From positions 1 to 41,604 of the forward strand of contig NZ_ATGG01000050.1 of NCBI RefSeq assembly GCF_000413855.1: 41,604 bases of DNA, given 5' to 3'. Both the position numbers and the translations under genes were made by a program. The stretch comes from Acinetobacter gyllenbergii CIP 110306 = MTCC 11365. Lineage in GTDB: Bacteria; Pseudomonadota; Gammaproteobacteria; Pseudomonadales; Moraxellaceae. Below the pieces are notes generated by a model. That model was not told where the DNA came from. It did no database searches and worked only from the letters and a program-made list of their open reading frames with translations. Positions 7,864 to 16,833 of the stretch are shown here, piece after piece. How positions within the stretch are numbered: the first letter of the stretch is position 1; the number at the start of each line of letters is the position of its first letter.

Positions 7864-8691
7864 ATGAAAAATTTTAAAAATAAAGTCGCAGCGATCACCG
7901 GTGCAGGTTCTGGGATTGGACAACAATTGGCCGTTTTGTTGGCGAAACAAGGCTGTCATTTGTCATTGAGTGATATCAATGAAAAGGGCTTGGCACAGAC
8001 TGTAGAATTAGTGAAGCAGTATCCAGTAACAGTGACCACCAAAGTACTCGATGTTTCAAATCGCGATGCGGTGAAACAGTGGGCACAAGAAACCGTGCAA
8101 GATCATGGTTCGGTCAACATGATCTTCAACAACGCAGGCGTAGCACTCGGTTCAACCGTCGAAGGTGCGAGCTATGAAGATTTAGAATGGATTGTCGGCA
8201 TTAATTTCTGGGGTGTGGTTTATGGCACCAAAGAATTCCTGCCATTCATCAAACAAAGTAAAGATGGTCATATCATCAACATCTCCAGTATCTTTGGTTT
8301 AACCTCGCAACCAACGCAATCAGCGTATAACGCTACCAAATTTGCGGTACGTGGCTTCACTGAATCATTACGTCAGGAGTTGGATATTGAGAAGGGCGGT
8401 GTCAGCTCTCTCTGCGTACATCCAGGCGGGATTCGTACCAATATCGCCAAAGCAGCGAAAATGAATGACAGTTTGAAGAGCTTGGGCATGGACCCGAACA
8501 AATCGATCAAGCAATTCGACAAGTTCTTGCGTACTCCACCAGAAGAAGCAGCACGTCAGATTTTAAATGCAGTATTGAAAGATAAACGCCGTTTATTGAT
8601 TGGTACGGATGCGCGTATTGTGGATTCGTTCCAACGTTTATTCCCAACGGGTTATCAACGTATTGCAGCGTTTGCAACTAAGATGATGTAA
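7864..8691 (+). CDS. SDR family NAD(P)-dependent oxidoreductase
   Basis: A 275-residue classical short-chain dehydrogenase/reductase. The nucleotide-binding TGAGSGIG motif is at residues 13-20, NNAG lies near 89-92, the catalytic serine is in INISSIFG, and the YxxxK motif is Y155/K159. The fold covers residues 1-240, with a C-terminal tail (FPTGYQRIAAFATKMM) resembling membrane-associated SDRs of lipid or alcohol metabolism. The substrate cannot be inferred. A GGA ribosome binding site precedes the ATG. It is divergent from the TetR regulator and followed directly by a terminator. Confidence 0.93.
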   Translation: MKNFKNKVAAITGAGSGIGQQLAVLLAKQGCHLSLSDINEKGLAQTVELVKQYPVTVTTKVLDVSNRDAVKQWAQETVQDHGSVNMIFNNAGVALGSTVEGASYEDLEWIVGINFWGVVYGTKEFLPFIKQSKDGHIINISSIFGLTSQPTQSAYNATKFAVRGFTESLRQELDIEKGGVSSLCVHPGGIRTNIAKAAKMNDSLKSLGMDPNKSIKQFDKFLRTPPEEAARQILNAVLKDKRRLLIGTDARIVDSFQRLFPTGYQRIAAFATKMM

Positions 8692-8703
8692 GTTGTTAGC
8701 ATG

Positions 8704-8733
8704 AAAAAAGCCATTCTTGTGAATGGCTTTTTT
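8704..8733. terminator. intrinsic terminator after the SDR gene
   Basis: A stem of AAAAAAGCCATTC and GAATGGCTTTTTT around a TTGT loop begins 12 bp after the SDR stop codon and ends in a T-run. Confidence 0.9.
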
Positions 8734-8895
8734 ATATCCTTTAGAACAAGCAGATATTAAACAATCTGAGTTCGGTTGAAGTCCTCTCTAACCTATTAAA
8801 AATAATTAGCTTGGTGGAATCTTGCTATGTTCTCACCCAATTTTGGGATCAGTCACTACGTCTTGCACTTCAGTTGAAATATATTTCAACTTTGT

Positions 8896-9109
8896 TCAGG
8901 CTCGCCCTACTTTTGTTTTGGTATGAGGAGCGAATGCTCCGTAAGGGCAAAACCTGAGGGGCGAATAGCGAAGATTAATAATCTTTGCCGTACCACAAGG
9001 TGAAAGCTATGCTTGAATAACAAACTACGCACAGTGTTTATCTTGCGCTTCACCAAAGCTTTAGTCGCTTTGGCTTGCTCAGGTTGTAGATGACGTTTCC
9101 GAGTATCAT
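8896..9109. repeat. R2 structured repeat, degenerate copy A
   Basis: The left part (CGCCCTACTTTTG) and right part (CAGGTTGTAGATGAC followed by CCGAGTATCAT) match the R2 copies near 11,820 and 38,340. The middle is different and holds its own small hairpins (GGAGC/GCTCC at 8927-8940, CCAAAGC/GCTTTGG near 9052-9073). The left arm of the main stem is largely lost. It fills the gap between the SDR gene and the 3' end of the MATE gene, and no coding potential was seen. Confidence 0.6.
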
Positions 9110-9128
9110 ATTCAGCCTCGAACTCAGG

Positions 9129-10496
9129 TTAAATAAGGACTTTAATCTTGGTCTTTTTCCAAAAGAATTGATAATAGAACGCTTGGAACAGGCATAGGCA
9201 GACAAAAGACAGTGCGTAAGCAATCCAAATCCCAGTTAAGCCCCAAAGTGAGCTAAACCAATAGGCACACGGGACTTCGATCAGAACAATGGTCAAAATA
9301 TTAATCATCATCGGAATGTTGACTGCACCACTGGCCCGCATGATTGAGGCAAAAATGGCACTGGCACCAAAGAATAAAATTGACCACAGCACAATAAATA
9401 ACAGTTGTTGACCCAGCTCAATCACACTGTGATCGGTAATAAACAGCGCCATCAAGTATTTTGAGAACAAATAAGCCAAGGCAATCAAACTACCCGTGAA
9501 TAAGAAATTCATGCCTAAAGCGGTACGGGTGACCTTGGCCAATAAATCAGGCTTACCTGCACCAATCGCTTGTGCGGCAAAAATCGAAGCGGCAATTGAA
9601 ATCGACAAGGCTGGAAATTGGATGTAGTTCAGTACCTGATTGACTGCGCCATAAGCTGCGGTGGCATGTGCACCATAATGGTTAATCAAGCCAATAATCA
9701 CCAGACCCGCTAAGGAGGTGGTGACCATCTGAATCCCAGTCGGTATGCCGAGTTTTAAAATTAATTTACTCAGCTCCGCATCATGACGAATATGTTGCAG
9801 CAATAGACCATCAATTTTCAGCGGATGATTTTTATAGTTCAGATAAATTGCTAAGAAAATTAGCACAGCGGCATAACCGATAATGGTTGCAATCGCAGGG
9901 GCAACAATCCCCAAAGCAGGGAAACCAAAATAACCTTTCAGTAAAACGGGGGTCACCCCCAAACCAATCAAGCTGGTCAGGCTCAGGGCAATCAGTGGCG
10001 TCACACTATCACCGACACCCCGCAAGATCGAGGTATAAATAATATAGACGAACAGTAAGGGGCTGCCCACCAACATCCATTGCACATAAGGCAAGGACAG
10101 GTGCATCACTTTGGGATCGGTACCCAGTAACTCCAAAATATGTTTGGCGAAGATCAGACCTAAAACCGCAATAATGCTACCGCCAATCAAGGTCATATAG
10201 ACCGTGGAGCCAATCACGGCACGAACTTTTTCTAGATTCTGCGCACCCCATGCCTGCCCAATCAGCACCGTGGAGCCTGCAGAAATTCCAATCACAAAGG
10301 CCAGTAAAAAGAACAGGATCGGGAAGAATACCGATACAGCAGCAATCGCATTCACGCCCATCATTTGACCGACAAAGATGGTATTAATGGTTCCTGACAG
10401 GTTTTGTAAAATATTGGTGGCAATCAGCGGCACCAGAAACACAAAAAAGGTTTTCCAGAGGTTCGGTTGCATCACCAAGGGTTGGCGTGGTGTCAT
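9129..10496 (-). CDS. MATE family efflux transporter
   Basis: A 455-residue integral membrane protein with about twelve hydrophobic helices in two homologous halves, the MATE architecture. These export cationic drugs and dyes using a sodium or proton gradient. Family features include FVGQMMGVNAIAAVSVFFP in the first helices, the GISAGSTVLIGQAWGA segment, and a related pattern (SIAASIFAAQAIGAGK) in the second half. A GGAA sequence seven bases before the ATG supports the start. It is a single gene, and which MATE subgroup it belongs to cannot be settled by eye. Confidence 0.92.
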   Translation of the reverse strand: MTPRQPLVMQPNLWKTFFVFLVPLIATNILQNLSGTINTIFVGQMMGVNAIAAVSVFFPILFFLLAFVIGISAGSTVLIGQAWGAQNLEKVRAVIGSTVYMTLIGGSIIAVLGLIFAKHILELLGTDPKVMHLSLPYVQWMLVGSPLLFVYIIYTSILRGVGDSVTPLIALSLTSLIGLGVTPVLLKGYFGFPALGIVAPAIATIIGYAAVLIFLAIYLNYKNHPLKIDGLLLQHIRHDAELSKLILKLGIPTGIQMVTTSLAGLVIIGLINHYGAHATAAYGAVNQVLNYIQFPALSISIAASIFAAQAIGAGKPDLLAKVTRTALGMNFLFTGSLIALAYLFSKYLMALFITDHSVIELGQQLLFIVLWSILFFGASAIFASIMRASGAVNIPMMINILTIVLIEVPCAYWFSSLWGLTGIWIAYALSFVCLCLFQAFYYQFFWKKTKIKVLI

Positions 10497-10593
10497 TCAA
10501 TTTCCTTCACGCTTCATCCTGAAACGATGGTATTTTTTTCAACATAACATGATCAATTGTGTTGAAGATGAGGGTTCAGTTTCTTTTTGTTGA

Positions 10594-11748
10594 TCAACAT
10601 TGTACGAGGATTTCACCTGCGCGTTGCAGTGTTTGATCGGTTTTGGCAAAGCAGAAGCGAATCAAGCGTAATGATTCAGGTGCCTGCTGATAAAATACCG
10701 AAATTGGAATGGCCACAATTTTATGTTGCTCCGCAAGAAATTGGCACATTTCGATATCATTCAAATCAGGGCGAATAGCACTGTAATCCAGATTTTGGAA
10801 ATAGGTGCCTTGAGATGGAATGAAGTCGAAACGTGAATCTTGAATTTGGACATTGAATAAATCACGTTTTGCCTGATAAAAGTCAGGTAGCTCCTGAATA
10901 TGTTCAGGATGCTGCTGCATGTAGTTGGCCAGTGCAATCTGGCATGGGGTGGTGCCACAGAAATTGGCAAATTGATAAATCTGGCGGAACAGGCGCATGA
11001 GTTGTGGCGCAGCAACACAATAGCCAGTTTTCCAGCCTGTGACATGATAGGTTTTACCGAAAGAACCAATCACAAAACTGCGTTCACGTAATTCTGGGAA
11101 TTGCAGTGCGCTATGGTGTTTTTGCCCATCAAAAATCAGATGTTCATAGACTTCATCGGAGAGCACCACGATATTTTTATCTTGAATCAGCTCAATTAAC
11201 TGTCGCCAATCCTGTTCTGACCAAATTGCCCCTGTTGGATTATGTGGTGTGTTGACAATGATCATGCGGGTGTTGGCATTGATACTGTCTTTGACCTTTT
11301 GCCAATTCACCTGAAAACTTGGTGCATCTAAATGGATATGTATTGATTTTCCACCTGCCAACTGAACCGCAGGGGCATAGCTGTCATAGCTTGGATCGAA
11401 AATAATTACTTCATCGCCTGCATGGATACAGGCTTGAATGGCACAGAAAATCGCAATGGTTGCACCAGGGGTGATGGTGATTTCAGTGACTGGGTCGAGT
11501 TGCAACTGATCGCGTGCCAAGAATTGTGTTGCCAGTTGTTGTCTTAAGGCCAATACACCGTCACCCGCAGGGTATTGGTTATAACCTGAGAGTGTCGCTT
11601 GGCTGAGGGCTTCGAGTAATGCAGGTGGCGCAGGGAAATCTGGGAAGCCTTGGGATAAGTTCAGGGCATTGAGTCGTTGTGCGAGTTCAGTCATGACACT
11701 AAAAATGGTGACGCCTTGGCTTGGGAGTTTTGACTGAAGTTGCAACAT
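10594..11748 (-). CDS. class I PLP-dependent aminotransferase, YbdL/methionine type
   Basis: A 384-residue fold-type I aminotransferase. Pyridoxal phosphate would bind K232 in SFGKTYHVTGWKTGY. NTPHNPTGAIW and SDEVYEHLIFDG are the other cofactor contacts, and RLIRFCFAK near the C-terminus carries the carboxylate-binding arginine. The N-terminal segment (ALNLSQGFPDFPAP) and overall pattern match YbdL, which transaminates methionine and aromatic amino acids with 2-oxo acids, as used in methionine salvage. It is cytoplasmic. The MATE gene downstream (97 bp) is probably unrelated in function. Confidence 0.88.
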   Translation of the reverse strand: MLQLQSKLPSQGVTIFSVMTELAQRLNALNLSQGFPDFPAPPALLEALSQATLSGYNQYPAGDGVLALRQQLATQFLARDQLQLDPVTEITITPGATIAIFCAIQACIHAGDEVIIFDPSYDSYAPAVQLAGGKSIHIHLDAPSFQVNWQKVKDSINANTRMIIVNTPHNPTGAIWSEQDWRQLIELIQDKNIVVLSDEVYEHLIFDGQKHHSALQFPELRERSFVIGSFGKTYHVTGWKTGYCVAAPQLMRLFRQIYQFANFCGTTPCQIALANYMQQHPEHIQELPDFYQAKRDLFNVQIQDSRFDFIPSQGTYFQNLDYSAIRPDLNDIEMCQFLAEQHKIVAIPISVFYQQAPESLRLIRFCFAKTDQTLQRAGEILVQC

Positions 11749-11812
11749 GATTGAAATGACCTAATAGAATTTTAATGGATTATGTATTTTGACGGTGTCT
11801 TACCGAGAGCTC

Positions 11813-11982
11813 ATCTAATTTCAGGATAAGCCTTCAGCTGGAGTTACTTTGGTTTCGCCCAAAGTAACCAAAAGCATTGTCATTCGCAAAACCTGTTCAC
11901 TTCTTGCATTGGTTTTATTACATCGCAGAAACAGTACTTAATTGAAATCACGCAGGTTGCGAATGACCTTTCTCGCGTATCT
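11813..11982. repeat. R2 structured repeat, copy B
   Basis: A 170-bp element with two hairpins. Hairpin 1 (11843-11868) is a 10-bp stem, with arms GTTACTTTGG and CCCAAAGTAAC around TTTCGC. Hairpin 2 pairs 11879-11895 with 11953-11967 (GTCATTCGCAA with TTGCGAATGAC, a two-A bulge, then CCTG with CAGG). Copy C at 38333 has the same length and fold but different paired bases. It lies between the aminotransferase start and the 3' end of the DUF445 gene. Apart from it, 11749-12021 shows nothing recognisable. Confidence 0.8.
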
Positions 11983-12021
11983 TATTGATGACAGGTTTTT
12001 GTAGTCAATATTGACGCTATA

Positions 12022-13329
12022 TTACAAAACATTTTCAACAATGGCACGAATCACGCCGAGTGCTAAACCAATAAACGCACCAACAATCACGCCATTGACG
12101 CGAATCATATGCAAATCACCGCCAACTTCACTTTCGATTTTGGCAATCATTTCACGAGAATCCCATTCATGAATACGCTCACTGATGTAACGAATGATCT
12201 TGTCGCTATATTGCTCACTGAAATTGGTGGCTAAGCCGATCATCTTTTCATTCAGTACCTGACGCACTTTTTCATTTTGAATCAGGCTCTCTCCCAACTG
12301 TTGAATAGCGGCTTGTAAATTGGTGGCAATGCCTGAATCTTGCTGCATTAAATCAGTTTTAATCGCATCACATAAAATCGCCACAGCACCACTGATAAAG
12401 TTCAATACTTGTGGACTATCAAGCAGGGCATCTTTACCACGATTTAAACGTTGGCTGGCTTCACTGTCGGGTTCTGCCAGTTCCAGCATCAAGTTATGCG
12501 TGGTGGCTTCAATATCTTGACGCCAAGGATGATCAGGATTGGCCAGCATCGATTCAACTTTTTCAATGAGTGAGTCAATGGTGCGTTGCTGTACATCAAT
12601 ACCGATCCAGCTTGCACCTTTGGCTAACTTCCAAACGCCTAATTCTTGGAACAATTTACGGGATAAATCACGTGCTTCTTCAGGGTGAGACACCATCCAT
12701 TCATGCGCCAGATCGAGACCGCGCTGCAACACATCTTGATGAAAATCATTTTCCAGTACGGCACGCAGCATTTCACTGGCCAATTTATTGACCTTAGTAC
12801 TTCTGACCCATTGCACACTGTTATTTTGAACAAAGTGTGCAATTTGATCTTGGCTGACAAACTCAAAGATTCTCGGCACCGTGTGCTGAATCATTTGCAC
12901 CACGTGCTGGTTGTTCTTTGGATTGGCCAGCCATTGACCCACAGCCAAACTGATATCGGCATTTTGTAGGCTACGTTCGACGATCTGTGGAGAAAGGAAA
13001 TTTTCCTGTACAAAGCGCCCCATTGACTCGGCAATACGGGCCTTATTGCGCGGGATAATCTCGGTATGATCTCGCAACAGTTTGGGTAAGGGCATTCTGC
13101 CGAAAGGATTACGGAATAACACCGTCACTGCATACCAATCGGCTAAGCCACCGACCACACCGGCTTCTGCACCAAGCATGAAAATATGGATGAGCCATTT
13201 ATATTCAGGCAGAAAATGCGCCGCGACCATTAAAGCGACCCATGACACCACTGCAATAATCAGGGCCATGGTGGCGAAGTATTTACTTCGTTGTAAGCTT
13301 GGGACGTGGATTTCTTCGACTGAACTCAT
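12022..13329 (-). CDS. DUF445 family membrane protein (YjiN-like)
   Basis: A 435-residue DUF445 protein. Two hydrophobic helices near the N-terminus (about residues 18-38 and 46-62, including AEAGVVGGLADWYAVTVLFR, the family signature) and one at the very C-terminus (about 412-432) flank a long, largely helical soluble region. The family is widespread in the inner membrane and its function is not established. It is the last gene of a leftward group, 18 bp after the lipoprotein gene, so co-transcription is likely. Confidence 0.88.
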   Translation of the reverse strand: MSSVEEIHVPSLQRSKYFATMALIIAVVSWVALMVAAHFLPEYKWLIHIFMLGAEAGVVGGLADWYAVTVLFRNPFGRMPLPKLLRDHTEIIPRNKARIAESMGRFVQENFLSPQIVERSLQNADISLAVGQWLANPKNNQHVVQMIQHTVPRIFEFVSQDQIAHFVQNNSVQWVRSTKVNKLASEMLRAVLENDFHQDVLQRGLDLAHEWMVSHPEEARDLSRKLFQELGVWKLAKGASWIGIDVQQRTIDSLIEKVESMLANPDHPWRQDIEATTHNLMLELAEPDSEASQRLNRGKDALLDSPQVLNFISGAVAILCDAIKTDLMQQDSGIATNLQAAIQQLGESLIQNEKVRQVLNEKMIGLATNFSEQYSDKIIRYISERIHEWDSREMIAKIESEVGGDLHMIRVNGVIVGAFIGLALGVIRAIVENVL

Positions 13330-13347
13330 TGAGTCACCCTTTTAATT

Positions 13348-13905
13348 TCATTTCTTGTTTTGAGGTGGTGCAGGGGGCTGCAACACCTCTCCTGTTGGAC
13401 TCAAGCCATATTTAGGCCCTAAGGATTGCAAAATCAGCTGTGCATCAAAGGCATCTGGTGATTGCTGCTGTGTCTTAAAGCACTCGATAGTATACGACAC
13501 TTGAATCGGATCAATATTGACCACTTGTGGGGTATCGTAGAAAGGATCCGGCCAAAAGGCTGGATGGCGACGATAATAACCATATGGATAATAAGATGGT
13601 GTCGGATAAATTACCGCCTGACGAGGTGTTTTATGACGGGCATTACTTGGATCATCCACCACACTAAAATAACGGAAACCATTTTTGACCGTGGTTTGCG
13701 CTGCTTTGAGCAAGGTAATTTCCTCAGCCGTACCATAACTCAAATTATTATCCGCTTGGAAACCAACGCGGTAAGTTTTGTTATTTAACGGATAAGCGGT
13801 GAATTGACCCAGTTGGTCAAAGGTTCTGGGTTTGGAGGGAACCGTTGCACATCCTGCAAATGTCAGTGCGACAAGGAGCGGGGTGCATATTAATAAAGCT
13901 TTCAT
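13348..13905 (-). CDS. lipoprotein of the CC0125/CC1285 type
   Basis: A 185-residue lipoprotein. Residues 1-18 form a signal peptide and LTFAGC is a clear lipobox with C19. The body contains the YRVGFQADNNLSYGTAEEITLLKAAQTT stretch (given here only as its key pattern: Y-V-F, then E and LLKAA) and GFRYFSVVDD, which I associate with the CC0125/CC1285 lipoprotein family of unknown function. A tyrosine- and proline-rich segment follows (about 110-130). It sits between DUF924 and DUF445 on the same strand with short gaps, suggesting one transcript. Confidence 0.75.
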   Translation of the reverse strand: MKALLICTPLLVALTFAGCATVPSKPRTFDQLGQFTAYPLNNKTYRVGFQADNNLSYGTAEEITLLKAAQTTVKNGFRYFSVVDDPSNARHKTPRQAVIYPTPSYYPYGYYRRHPAFWPDPFYDTPQVVNIDPIQVSYTIECFKTQQQSPDAFDAQLILQSLGPKYGLSPTGEVLQPPAPPQNKK

Positions 13906-13941
13906 ATGCCATTCCTGTGTACAGTGTCGAGGGAGATCGAC

Positions 13942-14481
13942 TTAAAAACTACTATTCGGTTGAGTTAAAAATTCCAGTTCTTCAGCGCTTGAGCTGCGAC
14001 CCAAGATTGCATTGCGATGCGGATAACGTCCAAAACGATCAATGATTACTTTATGCTTTTTCTCAAAGTTTAAATTAATTTCATTGCCTAAGCGTTGAAA
14101 CAATTTTAGGGCAAATTCATGTATGAGCTTGGATTCGCTATGCATAAACGGCATATAGAGAAAGGAGCGTTGCTCAGGACTGAGTTGTGCATCCAGCTGC
14201 AAGCTAATTGCTTCTTGTGACAGGGTCAGTGCCAAGCTGTCGTAGGCAAAGGCCTGTGCCTGATCTCGATATAAATTTCGTGAGAACTGATCGAGGACAA
14301 TAATCTCAGCCAAACGGCCTTCAGGTGTTTGGCGCCATGACCACAGTTCCGCCTGAGCGGCCTGATGATGAATCTCTGCAAAGGACGCACGAATTTTTGC
14401 ATCAAAATCATCACTTTTGGCAAACCAAAGTGAACGATGCTCAGGGTCAAACCAAAAATTAAGAATGTCTTGCGCTTGCAT
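13942..14481 (-). CDS. DUF924 family protein
   Basis: A 179-residue helical protein of the DUF924 family, built like tetratricopeptide repeats. The signature LNFWFDPEHRSLWFAKS opens the protein. IIVLDQFSRNLYRDQAQAFA and FLYMPFMHSES are the conserved central motifs, and RFGRYPHRNAILGR is near the end. The function is not established. I chose the ATG at 14481 because the conserved domain starts immediately after it. The frame extends 42 bp further to a GTG with no conserved sequence. It is first in the leftward group with the lipoprotein and DUF445 genes. Confidence 0.88.
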   Translation of the reverse strand: MQAQDILNFWFDPEHRSLWFAKSDDFDAKIRASFAEIHHQAAQAELWSWRQTPEGRLAEIIVLDQFSRNLYRDQAQAFAYDSLALTLSQEAISLQLDAQLSPEQRSFLYMPFMHSESKLIHEFALKLFQRLGNEINLNFEKKHKVIIDRFGRYPHRNAILGRSSSAEELEFLTQPNSSF

Positions 14482-14601
14482 GGTCGGGTATCCACTGGAA
14501 GATTTATTTTTCAATAAAATCACAATTTTTGCGTGTCTTATGTAACAAGATTGTGATAAAAATTGCCAAACTAAATCAGATGACTAGATTGTAATTGTCG
14601 T

Positions 14602-14607
14602 TATAAT
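14602..14607 (+). promoter_or_regulatory. candidate -10 box of the gshA promoter
   Basis: A perfect TATAAT lies 102 bp before the gshA start. At 17 bp upstream is only a weak -35 match (GATGAC). A transcript from here would carry a leader of roughly 95 nt that includes the short frame at 14630-14695. Confidence 0.35.
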
Positions 14608-14629
14608 TGGCTGAGTCGAAGGGATTGGC

Positions 14630-14695
14630 ATGTTGAACATGTCTGTAGCATCGACGACGTCGTTACCATGTATGTGGTCGGCTGATCTTGAATAA
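14630..14695 (+). CDS. possible 21-residue leader peptide upstream of gshA
   Basis: ATG preceded by AAGGGA at ideal spacing opens a 21-codon frame (MLNMSVASTTSLPCMWSADLE) that stops 13 bp before the gshA ATG. Two palindromes, CATGTT-G-AACATG at its start and ACGACGTCGT in its middle, could form leader hairpins. The single cysteine codon near the end is notable because gshA uses cysteine. No homology is recognised and it may be chance. Confidence 0.3.
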   Translation: MLNMSVASTTSLPCMWSADLE

Positions 14696-14708
14696 GCGAG
14701 CATAGAAT

Positions 14709-16283
14709 ATGAATCAACCCAGCCTTACTTCCTCTGTGATACCAACTTGGGTAGATGCCTCGCTATTAAAGGGGATGTTACGTGGGATTGAGCGTGAAAG
14801 CCTACGCATGCAAAGCAATGGATTTTTATCACAACAAAATCACCCCATTGCGTTAGGTTCGGCACTGACACATCCACATATCACCACTGATTATTCAGAA
14901 GCGTTGATGGAGTTTATCACCACGCCACAAAGTACCATTGCGGCAGCCTTAACTGAGTTAAGTGATATCCATAGTGTGGTGCACCAGCAGCTCGAAGAGG
15001 GTGAAAAACTTTGGCCTTTGTCGATGCCTTGCATGCTGGATGATAACGAAGAAAATATTAAACTGGCGCAATATGGCAGTTCCAATATTGGCCGCTTTAA
15101 AACCCTGTATCGCCGCGGTTTAGGGGTGCGTTATGGTCGCCGTATGCAGACCATTTCAGGGGTACACTATAATTTATCCTTTCCAGAACAACTGTTTGCG
15201 GTTTTGCAGCAGCATGAAAGCAACCCACAATTAAAACAGCTCAGTCTGCAAGATTATCGTAGCCATCGTTATTTTGGTTTGATCCGTAATTTTATTCGTC
15301 TGATTCCTTTGGTGATGTATATGTTGGGCGCAAGTCCATCAGTGTGTCGTTGCTTCCTGACCGGTCGTCAGCACCATTTACAACCCTTAGTGAAGGGTAC
15401 GCTCTATTTACCTGAAGCAACCGCTTTACGAATGGGGCGTTTGGGCTATCAAAACTCAGCACAAAAAGAGCTTGGCATTCATTATAACGACTTGCATGAT
15501 TATCTGGATGGCTTACAAAAAGCCGTGCATACCCCCTATCCAGAGTTTACGGCACTGGGCCTCAACGATGAGCAGGGTGAGCCGATTCAGATCAATGATC
15601 ATGTATTACAGATTGAAAATGAATACTACAGTCTGGTGCGCCCTAAACAGGTACCACAAGCGGGTGAAACGCCTTCACAAGCCTTAAAAAATCGTGGTGT
15701 CGGCTATGTCGAATTACGTGCAGTGGATGTGAATCCGTATAGCGCGATTGGGATTGATGAAATTTCGGCAGGCTTCCTTGAAAGTTTAGCTTTGTACTGC
15801 TTACTCAAAGACAGTCCAGATCTATTTGCTGAAGAACAAGAACAGATTGATCGTAACCAAACGGAAGTGGTGAATCGTGGTCGTGCGGCAGATGCCAAGA
15901 TCGAAGAGGGAGATCGTTCGATCTCGTTAAAAGATTGGGCGCAAAGCCATTTAAATGCGATTCAAGCCTGTGCCAAGCTACTAGATCAAATGGATGGCAC
16001 CCAGCTGTATCAAGATGCGATCCAAGTGATGCAGCAACGCCTAGACCATGTCGAAAATACCCCTTCGGCGCACGTGATTGCAGACACTTTGCAGCATGGC
16101 GGTACATGGAATTTTGGGAGTGTCATGGCACAGCAACATGTTGATCATTATGACCAGCATCCACTCAGTGAAGAACGCAAACACTATTTTGAACAATTGG
16201 CGCAAACATCGTTGCAAAAACAGGCGCAACTTGAACAAGATAACGACATGAGTTTTGAACAATATCTTGCACAATATCGCTAA
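14709..16283 (+). CDS. gshA: glutamate-cysteine ligase GshA
   Basis: A 524-residue type 1 (gammaproteobacterial) glutamate-cysteine ligase. It joins glutamate and cysteine using ATP, the first and controlling step of glutathione synthesis in the cytosol. Family motifs are GIERESLRM (residues 20-28), HITTDYSEALMEFIT with ATP/metal-binding acids, MQTISGVHYNLSFP, the FLTGRQHHL region, and YVELRAVDVNPYS. The length matches E. coli GshA (about 518). It is followed 18 bp later by dsbB, suggesting a shared transcript for thiol-redox genes. Confidence 0.96.
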   Translation: MNQPSLTSSVIPTWVDASLLKGMLRGIERESLRMQSNGFLSQQNHPIALGSALTHPHITTDYSEALMEFITTPQSTIAAALTELSDIHSVVHQQLEEGEKLWPLSMPCMLDDNEENIKLAQYGSSNIGRFKTLYRRGLGVRYGRRMQTISGVHYNLSFPEQLFAVLQQHESNPQLKQLSLQDYRSHRYFGLIRNFIRLIPLVMYMLGASPSVCRCFLTGRQHHLQPLVKGTLYLPEATALRMGRLGYQNSAQKELGIHYNDLHDYLDGLQKAVHTPYPEFTALGLNDEQGEPIQINDHVLQIENEYYSLVRPKQVPQAGETPSQALKNRGVGYVELRAVDVNPYSAIGIDEISAGFLESLALYCLLKDSPDLFAEEQEQIDRNQTEVVNRGRAADAKIEEGDRSISLKDWAQSHLNAIQACAKLLDQMDGTQLYQDAIQVMQQRLDHVENTPSAHVIADTLQHGGTWNFGSVMAQQHVDHYDQHPLSEERKHYFEQLAQTSLQKQAQLEQDNDMSFEQYLAQYR

Positions 16284-16301
16284 TATTTTAGAGGATTTCC
16301 C

Positions 16302-16808
16302 ATGCGTTGGAATTACCGCCTAGTCAGCGCTGTTTTGGTACTGACCAGCATCATTGGTATCTCATTTGCGTTGTATTTAGAACATGTGCAAGGTTTGGAT
16401 CCTTGTCCACTCTGTATTTTCCAACGCCTTGGCTTAATTGGAATGGGTATAATTGCGCTTGTGGCATTTATTCATAATCCAGTTTCAAGCGGATTTAAAC
16501 GTTTTTATGCCTTCTTAGCGACCTTATCCATTGGTTGGTCCGTTGGTGTTGCGGCACGTCATGTTTGGCTGCAAAGTTTACCGCCTGATCAGGTGCCAAG
16601 CTGTGGACCTGGCTTAAACTATCTGGTGGATGCCTTGCCAATGAAAACAGTACTGCAAGAAGTGCTTTCGGGTTCAGGTGAATGCGCCGCAATAGATTGG
16701 ACTTTCCTCGGTCAATCTCTACCTGTTTGGTCTCTGGCTTATTTCAGTTTGATTTTATTGATCTGCTTATGGCAATTATTTAGAAACTATAGCGTTACAC
16801 AAAAATAA
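16302..16808 (+). CDS. dsbB: disulfide bond formation protein DsbB
   Basis: A 168-residue inner-membrane protein with four helices. It re-oxidises periplasmic DsbA and passes electrons to quinones. The first periplasmic loop has the CPLC pair (C35, C38) and the second loop has C101 and C128, the four cysteines required in DsbB. The arginine after the first pair (FQR) that contacts quinone is also present. AGGA precedes the ATG. It lies 18 bp downstream of gshA and is followed by a strong terminator. Confidence 0.95.
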   Translation: MRWNYRLVSAVLVLTSIIGISFALYLEHVQGLDPCPLCIFQRLGLIGMGIIALVAFIHNPVSSGFKRFYAFLATLSIGWSVGVAARHVWLQSLPPDQVPSCGPGLNYLVDALPMKTVLQEVLSGSGECAAIDWTFLGQSLPVWSLAYFSLILLICLWQLFRNYSVTQK

Positions 16809-16833
16809 GCGAATCGTTGTTCTAAATGATTTT

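Noticed and set aside
8692..9128. Region searched for tRNA or a small RNA gene
   Set aside because: No cloverleaf or promoter-terminator pair was found apart from the SDR terminator. The rest is explained by the R2 repeat.
10761..11069. 102-residue leftward frame within the aminotransferase gene, same strand
   Set aside because: It overlaps the coding region for the PLP-binding segment in another frame and shows no domain or start signal.
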